NCBI RefSeq assembly: GCF_035967765.1
Contig: NZ_JAYWIT010000026.1
DNA: 64,000 nucleotides
Source: Conexibacter stalactiti
GTDB lineage: Bacteria; Actinomycetota; Thermoleophilia; Solirubrobacterales; Solirubrobacteraceae
Direction: 5' to 3' (one strand)
How positions within the stretch are numbered: position 1 is the stretch's first letter; every line of letters starts with the position of its first letter. The notes beneath the pieces were generated by a model. It was not told the origin of the DNA. It saw only the letters and a list, made by a program, of their open reading frames with translations, and did not search any database. Both the position numbers and the translations under genes were made by a program. Below are positions 53,622 through 62,289 of the stretch, piece after piece.

Positions 53622-54496
53622 CACAACTGGGATTCGGCGTGGATGGCGTCGGCGACGCGGCGGGCTCGCAGCGCCGTCTCCTCGTCGCGCAGGACCGCGG
53701 CGACGTACAGCGCGTCGATGACCGCGAGGTGGGCGAAGCGGCTCGCCATCGCCTCCACACGCACCGAGACCGCCGCGGCGCCGGCGATCAGCGGATGCTG
53801 GACGGAGGAGGCCAGGCGCGAGCGCGCGAAGCTCGTGATCGCCGCGGTCGTCGCGCCGACCGCCGTCGCCGCCTGCACCGCCGCGAAGCTCTGCTTGGTC
53901 GCGCCGGTGTGGCTGATCACCAGGCACAGGTCGTCCGGCGTCAGCTGCGTGCACGCGAGGCGCTGAGCGGTGTCCGTCGCCGGAGCCTCGGCCGGGCGCC
54001 CGATCGTGGACAGCCGGTAGGCGGCGTCCTCGGCCAGGATCAGCGACGGCATCGCCCCGATCACACAGATGCGCTGCGCGCGCACGATCGCCTCGACGAC
54101 CGCCTCGAAGTGCTCGACGTCGAGCGTCGCGGAGACGTCGCGCACGGCGTTGACCGTGGACCCCAGCACGTCGGCCACGACATCGGCCGTCGGCGACCCG
54201 CTGCCGAGGCGCTGCGCTTCGTGCAGCAGCCCCGAGGCCGGCGCGTGATCGCGAGCGAGCTCGAACTTCAGGTGCTGGAAGCCGGAGAAGCCGAGCTCCT
54301 TGCAGCAGTGGATGACGGTCGCGTCGGAGACGCCCGCCGCCGCGGCGACGTCGGCCACGGTGAGCGACATGAGCGAACCGGGCGCGTCCAGCAGCACCAG
54401 GGCGACCTTGGCGTCGCTGGGCCGCAAGGCCGGCAACGCGGAACGGATCCGGGCCACGACGGCCTGGACCATCGGCGGCTGAGTAGAGGACGGCAT
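53621..54496 (-). CDS. RpiR/MurR family regulator (HTH-SIS)
   Basis: 291 residues. Helix-turn-helix domain at about 1-80 (VADVAAAAGVSDATVIHCCKEL; GFSGFQHLKFELARD), then a SIS sugar-phosphate-binding domain at about 130-270 (RICVIGAMPSLILAEDAAYRL; LVISHTGATKQSFAAV). Such regulators sense phosphosugars (MurNAc-6P, ribose-5P, GlcN6P). Start is placed at ATG 54496, about 7 nt after a TACTAT -10 (54509 to 54504), so the message may be leaderless; ATG 54505 is the alternative. Coupled to the EEP gene and divergent from the YmdB-HAD fusion, so it probably controls both sides. Confidence 0.9.
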   Translation of the reverse strand: MPSSTQPPMVQAVVARIRSALPALRPSDAKVALVLLDAPGSLMSLTVADVAAAAGVSDATVIHCCKELGFSGFQHLKFELARDHAPASGLLHEAQRLGSGSPTADVVADVLGSTVNAVRDVSATLDVEHFEAVVEAIVRAQRICVIGAMPSLILAEDAAYRLSTIGRPAEAPATDTAQRLACTQLTPDDLCLVISHTGATKQSFAAVQAATAVGATTAAITSFARSRLASSVQHPLIAGAAAVSVRVEAMASRFAHLAVIDALYVAAVLRDEETALRARRVADAIHAESQL

Positions 54497-54599
54497 GCGG
54501 TGCATAGTAGGGTCGGCCGCCCGCTGAGCGAGTGAATTTTCTGTGATCGACGTATTTGCGAGTATGTTTGCCCGCGTGATCCAGACGCCCATTACTCCA

Positions 54600-56081
54600 A
54601 TGCCCGAGACCCTGGTCCGCATCCTGTTCGTCGGCGACGTCGTCGGCCCGCTCGGGCTGACCACGGTCGAGTCGACCCTGCCGCGGCTGCGCGACGACCA
54701 CGCGGTCGACTTCTGCGTGGCCAACGGCGAGAACTCCTTCGACAGCGGCGTCGGCCTCGACGAGGCCGGCGCCGCACGCCTGCTCGCCGCCGGCGTCGAT
54801 GTCATCACCACCGGCAACCACGCGTACGACGCCCCGGGCGCCGACGCGCTGCTCGGCTCCGACGCGCCGATCGTGCGCCCGGACAACCTCCCTCACGACG
54901 GACCGGGCAGGGCCGGCGTCGTGGTCGAGCGTCACGGCGTGCGGCTCGGCGTGGTCAACGTGATCGGAGCGCGGGAAGGGCAGGCGCCGATCTCCGCCTG
55001 TGACGGCGCCGAGCATGAGGTGCAGCGGATCGCGGAGCTCGCGGACATCGTCCTGGTGGACGTCCACGGCTCCTGGCCGGCGGAGAAGCTTGCGCTGGCG
55101 TGGATGCTGGACGGGCGCGTCAGCGCAGTGCTCGGCACGCACACCCACGTCCCGACCGCCGACGACCGGATCCTCCCGGGCGGGACGGCCTACGTGACCG
55201 ACGCCGGGATGACGGGCGCCTCGGACGACGCGCTCATCGGCTTCGAACCGCAGGACATCGTGGGCAACGAACGCGTGGGCCAGCCCACGCTGCCGAGGCC
55301 GGTGACGACTGGCGACGGCGTCCTGATGGCGATGCTCGTGACCGTCGGGCTCGACGGGCGATCGACGGCGATCGAGCGCGTGACGGCCCGCGCGAAGGCA
55401 CGCAGCGTCCGGGCGGGCGCGCGGGAGCGGCCGGCCGCTGCGATCTTCGACTGCGACGGGCTTCTCGTCGACTCGGCGGCATCCTGGCGCGCGGCGTACG
55501 AGCGCGTGCTCCAGCGCCGTGGGCGCAGCCTCGACGACGAGCTGCTCGCCCAGCTCAACGGTGCGTCCGTCACGTCGGCGGCCACGGCGCTCGAGGTCCC
55601 GGCCGCGGCCCTGCACGATGCGCTCGAGGAGGCATTCGAGACGGACCCGGTGCCGACCCCGATGCCGGGCGCCCATGCGCTCCTGGCCAGCCTGTTCGGG
55701 CGTCTGCCGATCGCGGTCGCCACCAACGCCCCGGCCGAGCTCGCGACGCTCGCCCTCCGCCGCGCCGGCCTCGATCGGTACCTCGACGCCGTCGTCAGCG
55801 CCGACGGCGGACCCGGGAAGCCCGCCCCCGACGTGTACATCGCCGCCTGCGCGCGGCTCGGCGTCGCCCCGTCGCACGCCGTCGCGCTCGAGGACTCGCC
55901 GGTCGGCGCGGCCGCCGCGCAGGCCGCCGGACTGCGGCTCATCTACATCCCCTCGGCACCAGGAGACGACGTCGACGCCGACCTCGAGGCGCGGCGCCTG
56001 GACGACGCGGCCGTCCGAGACGAGCTGCTCGGGGCGTGCGAGCTGTTTGCGCGCTCGGTCGACTACGCGTCAACGCCGTGA
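54600..56081 (+). CDS. YmdB-type metallophosphoesterase fused to a HAD-superfamily phosphatase
   Basis: A 493-residue fusion. Residues 1-265 match the YmdB/DUF64 phosphodiesterase family, which hydrolyses 2',3'-cyclic nucleotides or cAMP: RILFVGDVVG, CVANGENSFDSGVGL, ITTGNHAYD, DVHGSWPAEKLALAW and GTHTHVPTADDRILPGG supply all the metal ligands. Residues about 278-490 are a beta-phosphoglucomutase-type HAD domain: FDCDGLLVDS with Asp284/Asp286, ATNAPAEL, GKPAPDVYIAA and LEDSPVG. The two activities could act in series, phosphodiester then phosphomonoester. Other in-frame starts (GTG 54543, ATG 54564, GTG 54576) exist; ATG 54600 fits the family N-terminus. I know of no described protein with this arrangement. 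Confidence 0.88.
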   Translation: MPETLVRILFVGDVVGPLGLTTVESTLPRLRDDHAVDFCVANGENSFDSGVGLDEAGAARLLAAGVDVITTGNHAYDAPGADALLGSDAPIVRPDNLPHDGPGRAGVVVERHGVRLGVVNVIGAREGQAPISACDGAEHEVQRIAELADIVLVDVHGSWPAEKLALAWMLDGRVSAVLGTHTHVPTADDRILPGGTAYVTDAGMTGASDDALIGFEPQDIVGNERVGQPTLPRPVTTGDGVLMAMLVTVGLDGRSTAIERVTARAKARSVRAGARERPAAAIFDCDGLLVDSAASWRAAYERVLQRRGRSLDDELLAQLNGASVTSAATALEVPAAALHDALEEAFETDPVPTPMPGAHALLASLFGRLPIAVATNAPAELATLALRRAGLDRYLDAVVSADGGPGKPAPDVYIAACARLGVAPSHAVALEDSPVGAAAAQAAGLRLIYIPSAPGDDVDADLEARRLDDAAVRDELLGACELFARSVDYASTP

Positions 56082-56395
56082 GAACGCGTCGCGTCGCCTC
56101 CACCTCTCTGGCGGACCGCTCGTCCATCTCGGCGGCGGTCGCCTCGACCGTGGCGGCATCCGAGCGGTTGCGTACGAGTCTCGGTCAGGGCCCGGAGCAT
56201 CTCGAGAAACGCGATCCCGGGGACCGAAACCCCACACGTCAGAGCTAATACTTCTGTGCTAGCGTGCCGCGCGGCGGGCGGCGCTGTGCATTGGCCGTTG
56301 TCTGTCGGGGCGTCAGGGGCCGGTGCACGAAAGGTCGTTTGATCGTGGTAGTGGTCCGTCTGTTCGTCGCTTCGTGCGTCGCGGTCTGGTCGTAG
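56082..56395. other. Intergenic stretch without a recognisable gene
   Basis: 314 bp between the YmdB-HAD gene and a small membrane-protein gene. I see no coding frame with support, no RNA gene and no clear terminator. GCTA at 56246 and TAGC near 56261 flank an AT-rich TACTTCTGTG, which could be part of a promoter for the next gene. From about here to 58600 the sequence becomes noticeably less GC-rich. Confidence 0.5.
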
Positions 56396-56782
56396 ATGAA
56401 ACGAGCGATCGTTCCTGGCGCGGCGTGGATCGCAGTTCTTGGCGGCTGCGGTGGGCCATGGGTGACCGTTACGTTTGTTGACTCCGCGACAAGTTCTGCG
56501 ACCTCATGGAGTCATGGCGGCGCGCTGGTCGTAGCGGGCAGTTCGATCGCTGCACTCGCGCTGTGGTTTCGCAGAGCGCTCATGGCATCTCTCGGTAGGG
56601 ATCGGAACGTTCGGAATCCTGCTGGCCACACTGCTGGATTTGCCCGGAATGAACTCAACGAACGTCTCGGACAAGCATCAAGAGCAGACCTTGCTTGGGG
56701 GGCGCTGCTCGCGCTGGCCGGCACCGTCGTGCCGACGCTCTACGCGTTGCTGACGCTTCGAGCAAATCGTGCTGGCTCCTGA
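56396..56782 (+). CDS. Small predicted membrane protein, function unknown
   Basis: 128 residues with three hydrophobic stretches: about 5-27 (IVPGAAWIAVLGGCGG), 40-60 (GGALVVAGSSIAALALWF) and 98-120 (LAWGALLALAGTVVPTLYAL). A basic loop (RRALMASLGRDRNVR) follows the second. No family recognised and no good ribosome-binding site before ATG 56396. Codon use is less GC-biased than neighbouring catabolic genes. It lies in the same lower-GC stretch as the secreted beta-propeller. Could be real but might also be a chance frame. Confidence 0.45.
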   Translation: MKRAIVPGAAWIAVLGGCGGPWVTVTFVDSATSSATSWSHGGALVVAGSSIAALALWFRRALMASLGRDRNVRNPAGHTAGFARNELNERLGQASRADLAWGALLALAGTVVPTLYALLTLRANRAGS

Positions 56783-57005
56783 GCTTGCGCCAACCTTGTT
56801 CGCAGGTCGAGCACCTTTGCGGAGGCCGCGTCGGCGGATCGAGATTCGGGCGCGTGGATGACTTGAGAGCAGTCGTCCGAGATGACGAAGACTCACAGGG
56901 GCATCGCAATCGATTCGAGAGAATTGTTGCTTGAGAGAGCACAATTTGACGATCGCTATCGCCGCTGAGATGACACGGAACAGTTCAAATCTACGGAAGG
57001 ATGAG

Positions 57006-58598
57006 ATGACCTTAGGTCGGTGTATCGCGGTACTCGCGGCGGCATTTCTTCTCGGCAGCGCTCTGCCGGCGGCGTCCGCCCCCGCGAATGTAGTTGATGA
57101 CAATCTGGCAGCGACTGTTGGCAGCTTCGGCGGTGCCCGTTTGTTCGCTCGGGGAGACGGCGGAACGCTTGTTGGTAAGCGTTGGGCTGGGACCGCGTGG
57201 ACAGGCTGGGCTGATTTCGGTGGGATGCAACTGACGTCCGGGCCGGCGGCGAGCGCTCGGGCCGACGGCACCGTCGATGTCTTCGCGAAGGGACCGGACA
57301 ACGCGATCTGGCATCGCTACCTGACCAACGGGGTGTGGAGCGACTGGGGGAGCATCGGCGGCATCGGGACATCCGCTCCGGCGTCGACGAGCCGGATGTG
57401 GTCGCCGAATCTCGACGTCTTCGTCAAGGGCAACGACAACCGCATTTACCACAAATACTGGACGCCCGCCGATGGCTGGACCGACTGGGGCTCTCTGGAC
57501 GGCCAATTCCTCTACGCGCCCGCCGTCGTGTCGCACGAGCCTGGAAAGCTCGACGTCTTCGGTGTCGGAACTGATCATCAGCTCTGGCAGAAGCACTGGA
57601 ACGGCAGCTCGTGGACTGCCTGGATACCGCTCGGCGGCTACCTCACGTCCGCGCCAACCGTTGAGTCACAAGAGGCGGGCAAGGTCGACGTCTTCGCGCG
57701 CGATGCCAACAACAACATCGCGCAGCGGAGTTGGAATGGCGCGTCCTGGAGTCAATGGGTGACGATCTCGACGATCGCGACATCCGGCCCGACCGCGCTC
57801 TCGGAAGGCATCGGACGCGTCGTCCTGTTCGTGCGCGGCGGACCGCAGGTCTACGTCAATCAGCTGATCACCGGACTGTGGACGGGATGGGGTCCGTTCG
57901 GCGCGACGGAAGGTCCGATCGGCATTCCACAGGAACCGCTCCCACCCGCCAACGGAACGCTGATCAGAGGATCCGGAAGCTCGACTGTCTACCTCTTGTT
58001 CAACGGCGTGCGATACACCCTGGGGCCCGGTGTGGCGGCAGCCATGCAGCTCGATCTGAACGCTGTTACTGGTGTCTCCCAGTCGAGCGTCGACCAGCTC
58101 GTAGATGGCGGGATGATGACCACGGAGAGACTCAACAACACGCTTCCGGAACCTGATCCCGACGATGCGAGAACAGCAGTCAACACGCACAAAGACCACT
58201 TTCTGTTTTACAGCGCCGACAGAAAAGCCAGAGTCTCAGCAACCCTCCAATGGTCTATCGGACTCTTGAAGCCTTGGATCTATCGGGGCGACTACACGAG
58301 CAACTCGTGGGTCTCGCCGTACAATGACGTCGGATGCATCTGGGTCAGAGTGACCTGGTCGATGCTCGGCGCCCCTACCTTGGCGTTCCCGCCCGGCCTG
58401 TCGATCTCCGGGGCAACTGAGGACTCCGGGTACTACCGCAAATGTCGTAGAGCGCCTGCTGGCGCACCGGATGGGATTCCGTTGGACAGATTCGTCCACT
58501 CCCAGACAATGGTGTTGTCGTCAACTATCCGGGTGTGCAGCTCTAACACGGCCGCTGACGGGCCGGGAAACTGTTCCAACGATCGAAAATGGTCGTGA
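57006..58598 (+). CDS. Secreted DUF346/PLL-like beta-propeller protein
   Basis: 530 residues. ATG 57006 is preceded by GGAAGG; the signal peptide is short and clean (LGRCIAVLAAAFLLGSALP, cleavage after ASA near 25). Residues about 40-310 form six to seven repeats of about 48 residues with the pattern LDVFVKGNDNRIYHKYW ... WTDWGSLDG, the DUF346/PLL fucose-binding lectin-type propeller. A segment follows at about 325-375 with VYLLFNGVRYTLGPG, similar to short wall-protein motifs. The last 130 residues have four cysteines and no match I know. Likely extracellular sugar binding (inference). Confidence 0.82.
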   Translation: MTLGRCIAVLAAAFLLGSALPAASAPANVVDDNLAATVGSFGGARLFARGDGGTLVGKRWAGTAWTGWADFGGMQLTSGPAASARADGTVDVFAKGPDNAIWHRYLTNGVWSDWGSIGGIGTSAPASTSRMWSPNLDVFVKGNDNRIYHKYWTPADGWTDWGSLDGQFLYAPAVVSHEPGKLDVFGVGTDHQLWQKHWNGSSWTAWIPLGGYLTSAPTVESQEAGKVDVFARDANNNIAQRSWNGASWSQWVTISTIATSGPTALSEGIGRVVLFVRGGPQVYVNQLITGLWTGWGPFGATEGPIGIPQEPLPPANGTLIRGSGSSTVYLLFNGVRYTLGPGVAAAMQLDLNAVTGVSQSSVDQLVDGGMMTTERLNNTLPEPDPDDARTAVNTHKDHFLFYSADRKARVSATLQWSIGLLKPWIYRGDYTSNSWVSPYNDVGCIWVRVTWSMLGAPTLAFPPGLSISGATEDSGYYRKCRRAPAGAPDGIPLDRFVHSQTMVLSSTIRVCSSNTAADGPGNCSNDRKWS

Positions 58599-58908
58599 TC
58601 AGCGGGATGGCCGTTCCGCAGTCGCCGTAGTTTCCTGGTGCTGACTGGCTGTACCGCTGAATGGGCGGCCGCGTTCGGGCGCTGGACAAGCGTACGTGGG
58701 CAGCATGGTTGCTCGGCGCATCGATCTGCCGCTCAAGCGTTCGCCGGCTCGGTCGAATGACGTGGGTACGGCCGGAAAGTCCTTCCCGGCATCGACTGCC
58801 CCGGCCCCCCGGCCGGGGCAGGCCCGGTTTCGAGGTTCAGAACCGCGCCGGCCTTGACGTCGGGTCCGCGCTCAGCGATAGGCGCGCCGGTTCTACGGCT
58901 GCACGAGT
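58599..58908. other. Intergenic stretch with hairpin, no gene supported
   Basis: 310 bp between the beta-propeller gene (plus) and the AbiTii-like gene (minus). A short plus-strand frame here (58661-58936) has shadow-like composition and no start signal, so it is not called. The only clear element is the hairpin at 58797-58820. Confidence 0.5.
58797..58820. terminator. Strong hairpin terminator between convergent genes
   Basis: TGCCCCGGCC (58797-58806) pairs perfectly with GGCCGGGGCA (58811-58820) around a CCCC loop. It lies about 200 bp after the beta-propeller stop and 90 bp after the minus-strand gene end, so it can terminate both. No T-run. Confidence 0.65.
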
Positions 58909-59667
58909 TCAGCTTCGCGTCAGGCGTGCGACGTGAGCGATGAAAGACCAGGTCTCGACGTAAGCGGCGTGCGCCTCTGCGCGGAGCACGTCGGCGTGGA
59001 CGCCCTTGCCCAGTTGTCCGATGAGCGCGTCGAGGCTCTTGGCGGTCGATTCGATGCTTGCGGTGGCCAGCCGGCGCGGCCGTCTTCCTTCGATCTCGTC
59101 CGAGAGGAACATCAGCAGTCGGTTGACGACCTCCTCTTCGCCGACCTTCCGCAACCTCCCGCCTCGGTCTTGCACCGGGTGATCCCTGGGAGGGTAGAGA
59201 TCGTCCGCCAGCGCGCTCAACGCTCGCCGACACGATGTCAGCGCTTGAGCCAGCGCTTCAGTGTCGCCTTCCGCGAGACGCCTCTTGGCTCCTGCGAGGC
59301 GTTCGGCTGCTCGCGGCGACCGAAGTTGCAGGAAGAGCTGCGCGTCTGTCTGGCTCCGCACGACGAAGACATCCACTTCGAGATCTGAACCGAGCGGATC
59401 GGCTTCGATCAGATCAGGCGGGAAGATGGTCAGGACCGCGTTCTCCTCGCGGCCATCAGACTGGGGTGCTGGCGCAACGAGGTTGGTCGCAGCGGGTGCG
59501 GCGGGAAGGCTCCAGTCAATCTCGGCCGTCTGGAGGTAGCCCGCCAGGGCGCTCGTCTGACGGCTGTATGCCCATTGCCCGATGGCCGGCTCCGCGCTCG
59601 TCCGGCACCTGCGCGCTGCCGCCTTCATCGGACCGGAAGCGACACGCGACGAGATCGTCGGCGTCAT
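58909..59667 (-). pseudogene. AbiTii-like C-terminal fragment, probably truncated
   Basis: The minus-strand frame reads a convincing protein over its last ~170 residues: VDVFVVRSQTDAQLFLQLR, then TSCRRALSALADDLYPPRD, GEEEVVNRLLMFLSDE and IGQLGKGVHADVLRAEAHAAYVETW. This resembles the C-terminal part of AbiTii-like and related abortive-infection-associated proteins, where a long N-terminal region normally precedes it. Here the upstream sequence loses protein-like character around residue 60 of the assigned frame and no ribosome-binding site supports a start (ATG 59667 and 59628 are possible). I therefore read it as an N-terminally truncated or decayed gene; the family link is from pattern memory only. 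Confidence 0.45.
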
Positions 59668-59884
59668 GCGAGCGGTCGCGCTCAACCAGTCCAGCGAGCG
59701 GCCGGCCGAGACGACCGGCGCACCGAGCGCGGAATTCACCTCGCGCGAGCGGCAGGTGCACGCCCGGTTACCACGGTCCGAGCGGGCGCCCTCCGCCACG
59801 CGAGGCGATCGAGCGATCGGTCGCCTCACATCCGGCGGGAATCCGCCACCGGGCGGTGTCGCGCATCGCCCCGCCCAGCGTGCG

Positions 59885-60778
59885 CTACGCCGCGATCGCC
59901 CAGTCGAGCGACTGGCGCGCCGCTTGCAGCACCGTCGCGATCGCCGCGTCGTCGCTGCTGTCCTCACGCCAGGTGAGGTCGAGCGCGACGTGCGCGCGCA
60001 GGTCACCGGCTGAGCGGAAGACGACGCCCGCAGCTGTCTGCGCGACCGACGCCGGCACGATCGAGACGCCGATGCCGCTGGCCACGAGGTGGACGATCGT
60101 CGCCATCGCGCTCGACGTGTGCACGACGTCCGGGACGTAGCCGGCCGTGCGACAGGCGGAGGTGATCTGGTCGAAGAGCGCGTGGCCGAGATCGCGCTCG
60201 AAGAGCACGAACGGCTCGTCGGCGAGGTCGATCAGCGTCAGCTCTCTGTGCTCCGCCAACGTGTGGGTGGCGGGGAGCGCCACGATCAGCGGCTCGCGCG
60301 TGACCGTTCTCGTCACGAGACCACTACCGACGATCGGCGAGCGCAGCAGCGCGGCGGCCAGCGCGCCCGAGCGCAACAGCTCGACCTGCTGCGTCGTGCT
60401 GCCTTCCCGCACGGCGAGCGAGAGCCCCGGCGACAGCGCGCGCACGGCCGGCAGCAGGCGCGGCAACAGGTAGCTGGCGGAGCTGACGAAGCCCAGCTCG
60501 AAGTGGTCGCCGTCGTGGCGCGCCCCGCGTCTGGCGGCCGCGAGCGCGCGGTCGGCCTGCGCCAGGGCGAGACGCGCCTCTGGCAGCAGCGCCCTTCCGG
60601 CCGGCGTGAGTGCGACGCCGTTCGGCGAGCGGCTCAGCAACGGGGCTCCGACCTCCTCCTCCAGCCGGCGGATCTGCTGAGAGAGCGGCGGCTGACTCAT
60701 GTGCAGCCGTCGCGCGGCGCGGCCGAAGTGACCCTCTTCGGCGACCGACACGAAGTACCTGAGATGGCGGAGTTCCAT
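59885..60778 (-). CDS. LysR family transcriptional regulator
   Basis: 297 residues. MELRHLRYFVSVAEEGHFGRAARRLHMSQPPLSQQIRRLE is the intact N-terminal helix-turn-helix, and the effector domain begins at FELGFVSSASYLLP. It has the BenM/CatM-like cadence (REPLIVALPATHTLAEH; ASGIGVSIVPASV) of regulators that bind aromatic or dicarboxylic acids. Divergent from the amidohydrolase at 60868 over 89 bp that include an AT-rich patch at about 60815-60833. It likely activates the amidohydrolase-importer operon. Confidence 0.92.
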   Translation of the reverse strand: MELRHLRYFVSVAEEGHFGRAARRLHMSQPPLSQQIRRLEEEVGAPLLSRSPNGVALTPAGRALLPEARLALAQADRALAAARRGARHDGDHFELGFVSSASYLLPRLLPAVRALSPGLSLAVREGSTTQQVELLRSGALAAALLRSPIVGSGLVTRTVTREPLIVALPATHTLAEHRELTLIDLADEPFVLFERDLGHALFDQITSACRTAGYVPDVVHTSSAMATIVHLVASGIGVSIVPASVAQTAAGVVFRSAGDLRAHVALDLTWREDSSDDAAIATVLQAARQSLDWAIAA

Positions 60779-60814
60779 GGTGCGAGTCGCGGCGCGAATC
60801 GCGGCGATGCGGAA

Positions 60815-60849
60815 ACTATATTAGATCGATCGACTTTCTCAGGTTAAGG
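60815..60849. promoter_or_regulatory. LysR/amidohydrolase divergent promoter region
   Basis: ACTATATTAG followed by the palindrome GATCGATC and then TTAAGGT stands out in the 89-bp divergent gap. TATATT (60817-60822) or TTAAGG could be -10 elements. No strict T-N11-A palindrome is obvious, so the operator itself is unassigned. Confidence 0.35.
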
Positions 60850-60867
60850 TCATGGCGACCACTCACC

Positions 60868-62289
60868 ATGACTGTCACCTCACCCACTCAACCCCCTGTG
60901 ACCTGCGATCTGCTGGTCACCTCCGCGCACCTCTTCTCGATGGACGACGAGCGCCGCGTCTACCCCGACGGCGCGCTCGCGATCGACGGCGGCCGGATCG
61001 TCGCGGTCGGTCCGCGACGGCTGATCGAGCCGCGCTTCGCTCCGCGCCGCACGCTCGACGCGCGCGGCGGCGTCGTCCACCCCGGCTTCGTCGAGACGCA
61101 CGTGCACGTGATGAACACCGCACGCGGCGCTGCTTCCGACACCCTGCCGCTCGGCCCCGGGATGAGCCTCAACCGCCGCTGGTGGAGCGTCGTCGAGGAC
61201 GACGACGAGCACGTCGCAACGCTGCTGACCGCCGCCGAGATGCTCGTCAACGGCACGACCTGCTTCATGGAGGCCGGCACCGTCCACGCCCCTGACGCCG
61301 CCGCCGAGGCGATGCAGGCGCTGGGGATCCGCGGCCTGCTCGGCGACCCGTTCCTCTGGGACCGCGGCGAGGAGACGCCGGGCGAGGAGAATCAGCGCGC
61401 GCCGCGTTCGCTGGAACGCTCGTTGGAGCGGCTCGGCGGGCAGCTGTCGCGCAACGACGATCCCGACGCGCTCGTGCGCGGCTACGTCGCCGTCTTCGGC
61501 TACGGCACCGCCAGCGACGAGCTGCTCCACGCCGCCAAGGCGGTCGCCGACCGTGCCGGCGTCGTGCTGACCCAGCACCAGTCGTTCGGCCCGCCCGACA
61601 TCGCCGCCGACGCGCACCTGCGCGGGCAGCGGCCGCTGCTGCACCTCGAGCAGGCCGGTCTGCTCGGCCCCAACTGCACCTTCAGCCACATGAACCTGCT
61701 CCACGCCGAGGAGCAGGACGCCGTCGCGCGCAGCGGCATGGCGGTCGCCTGGTGCCCGTCGTGCGCGCTCTCATGGGGCACCGGCGCAGCCGCGACCGGC
61801 ACCCACGCGGAGCTGCACCGCCGCGGCGTGCCCGTCGGGCTCGCCTCCGACGGCGCGACCTCCTCCTGCCGCTACGACATCGGCCTGCAAGGGCTGCTGG
61901 CGCTGCTCTCCACGCGCGAGCGCAGCGGCGACCGCACCGCCCTCGGCGCCGCCGACGTGCTCGAGCTGGCGACCCGCGGCGGCGCCCGCGCCGCCGGCCT
62001 CGACGCCGAGATCGGCACGCTCGAAGCGGGCAAGCGCGCCGACCTCGTGATCCGCCGCCCCGACCTGCCCGAGACCCATCCCGCCGGCGACCCGCTGCAG
62101 GCACTCGTCTACGCGGCCGGCGCGAAGTCGGTCGACACCGTGCTGGTCGACGGCCGCGTCGTCGTCGCCGACGGACGCATCACCGGCGTCGACTCCGAGC
62201 GGCTGTTCGGCCTCGCCGACCGCTCCGCCGCGCGGATGCGCGAGCGGCTCGGCTACCCCTCCCCGCGACAGTGGCCGGAGATCCGCTGA
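60868..62289 (+). CDS. Amidohydrolase of the AtzA/TrzA/cytosine-deaminase-like family
   Basis: 473 residues, a metal-dependent TIM-barrel hydrolase flanked by the composite beta domain. N-terminal DLLVTSAHLFSMDDERRV, metal site ETHVHVMN (His-x-His), late HQSFGPP, FSHMNLL (His) and VPVGLASDGATSSC (Asp). The C-terminus has IGTLEAGKRADLVIRRPD and VLVDGRVVVADGR, typical of hydrolytic deaminases. The DGATSSCRYD active-site end differs from S-adenosylhomocysteine deaminase, so the substrate is unclear: an s-triazine, pyrimidine or other amino-heterocycle. ATG 60868 has no good ribosome-binding site. It shares a TGATG junction with the importer ATPase. Confidence 0.88.
   Translation: MTVTSPTQPPVTCDLLVTSAHLFSMDDERRVYPDGALAIDGGRIVAVGPRRLIEPRFAPRRTLDARGGVVHPGFVETHVHVMNTARGAASDTLPLGPGMSLNRRWWSVVEDDDEHVATLLTAAEMLVNGTTCFMEAGTVHAPDAAAEAMQALGIRGLLGDPFLWDRGEETPGEENQRAPRSLERSLERLGGQLSRNDDPDALVRGYVAVFGYGTASDELLHAAKAVADRAGVVLTQHQSFGPPDIAADAHLRGQRPLLHLEQAGLLGPNCTFSHMNLLHAEEQDAVARSGMAVAWCPSCALSWGTGAAATGTHAELHRRGVPVGLASDGATSSCRYDIGLQGLLALLSTRERSGDRTALGAADVLELATRGGARAAGLDAEIGTLEAGKRADLVIRRPDLPETHPAGDPLQALVYAAGAKSVDTVLVDGRVVVADGRITGVDSERLFGLADRSAARMRERLGYPSPRQWPEIR

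Noticed and set aside
58661..58936. Short plus-strand frame in the gap after the beta-propeller gene
   Set aside because: No ribosome-binding site, shadow-like composition, and it runs through the terminator hairpin.
59582..60013. Plus-strand frame overlapping the AbiTii-like and LysR genes
   Set aside because: Antisense to better-supported minus-strand genes; sequence lacks any family signature.
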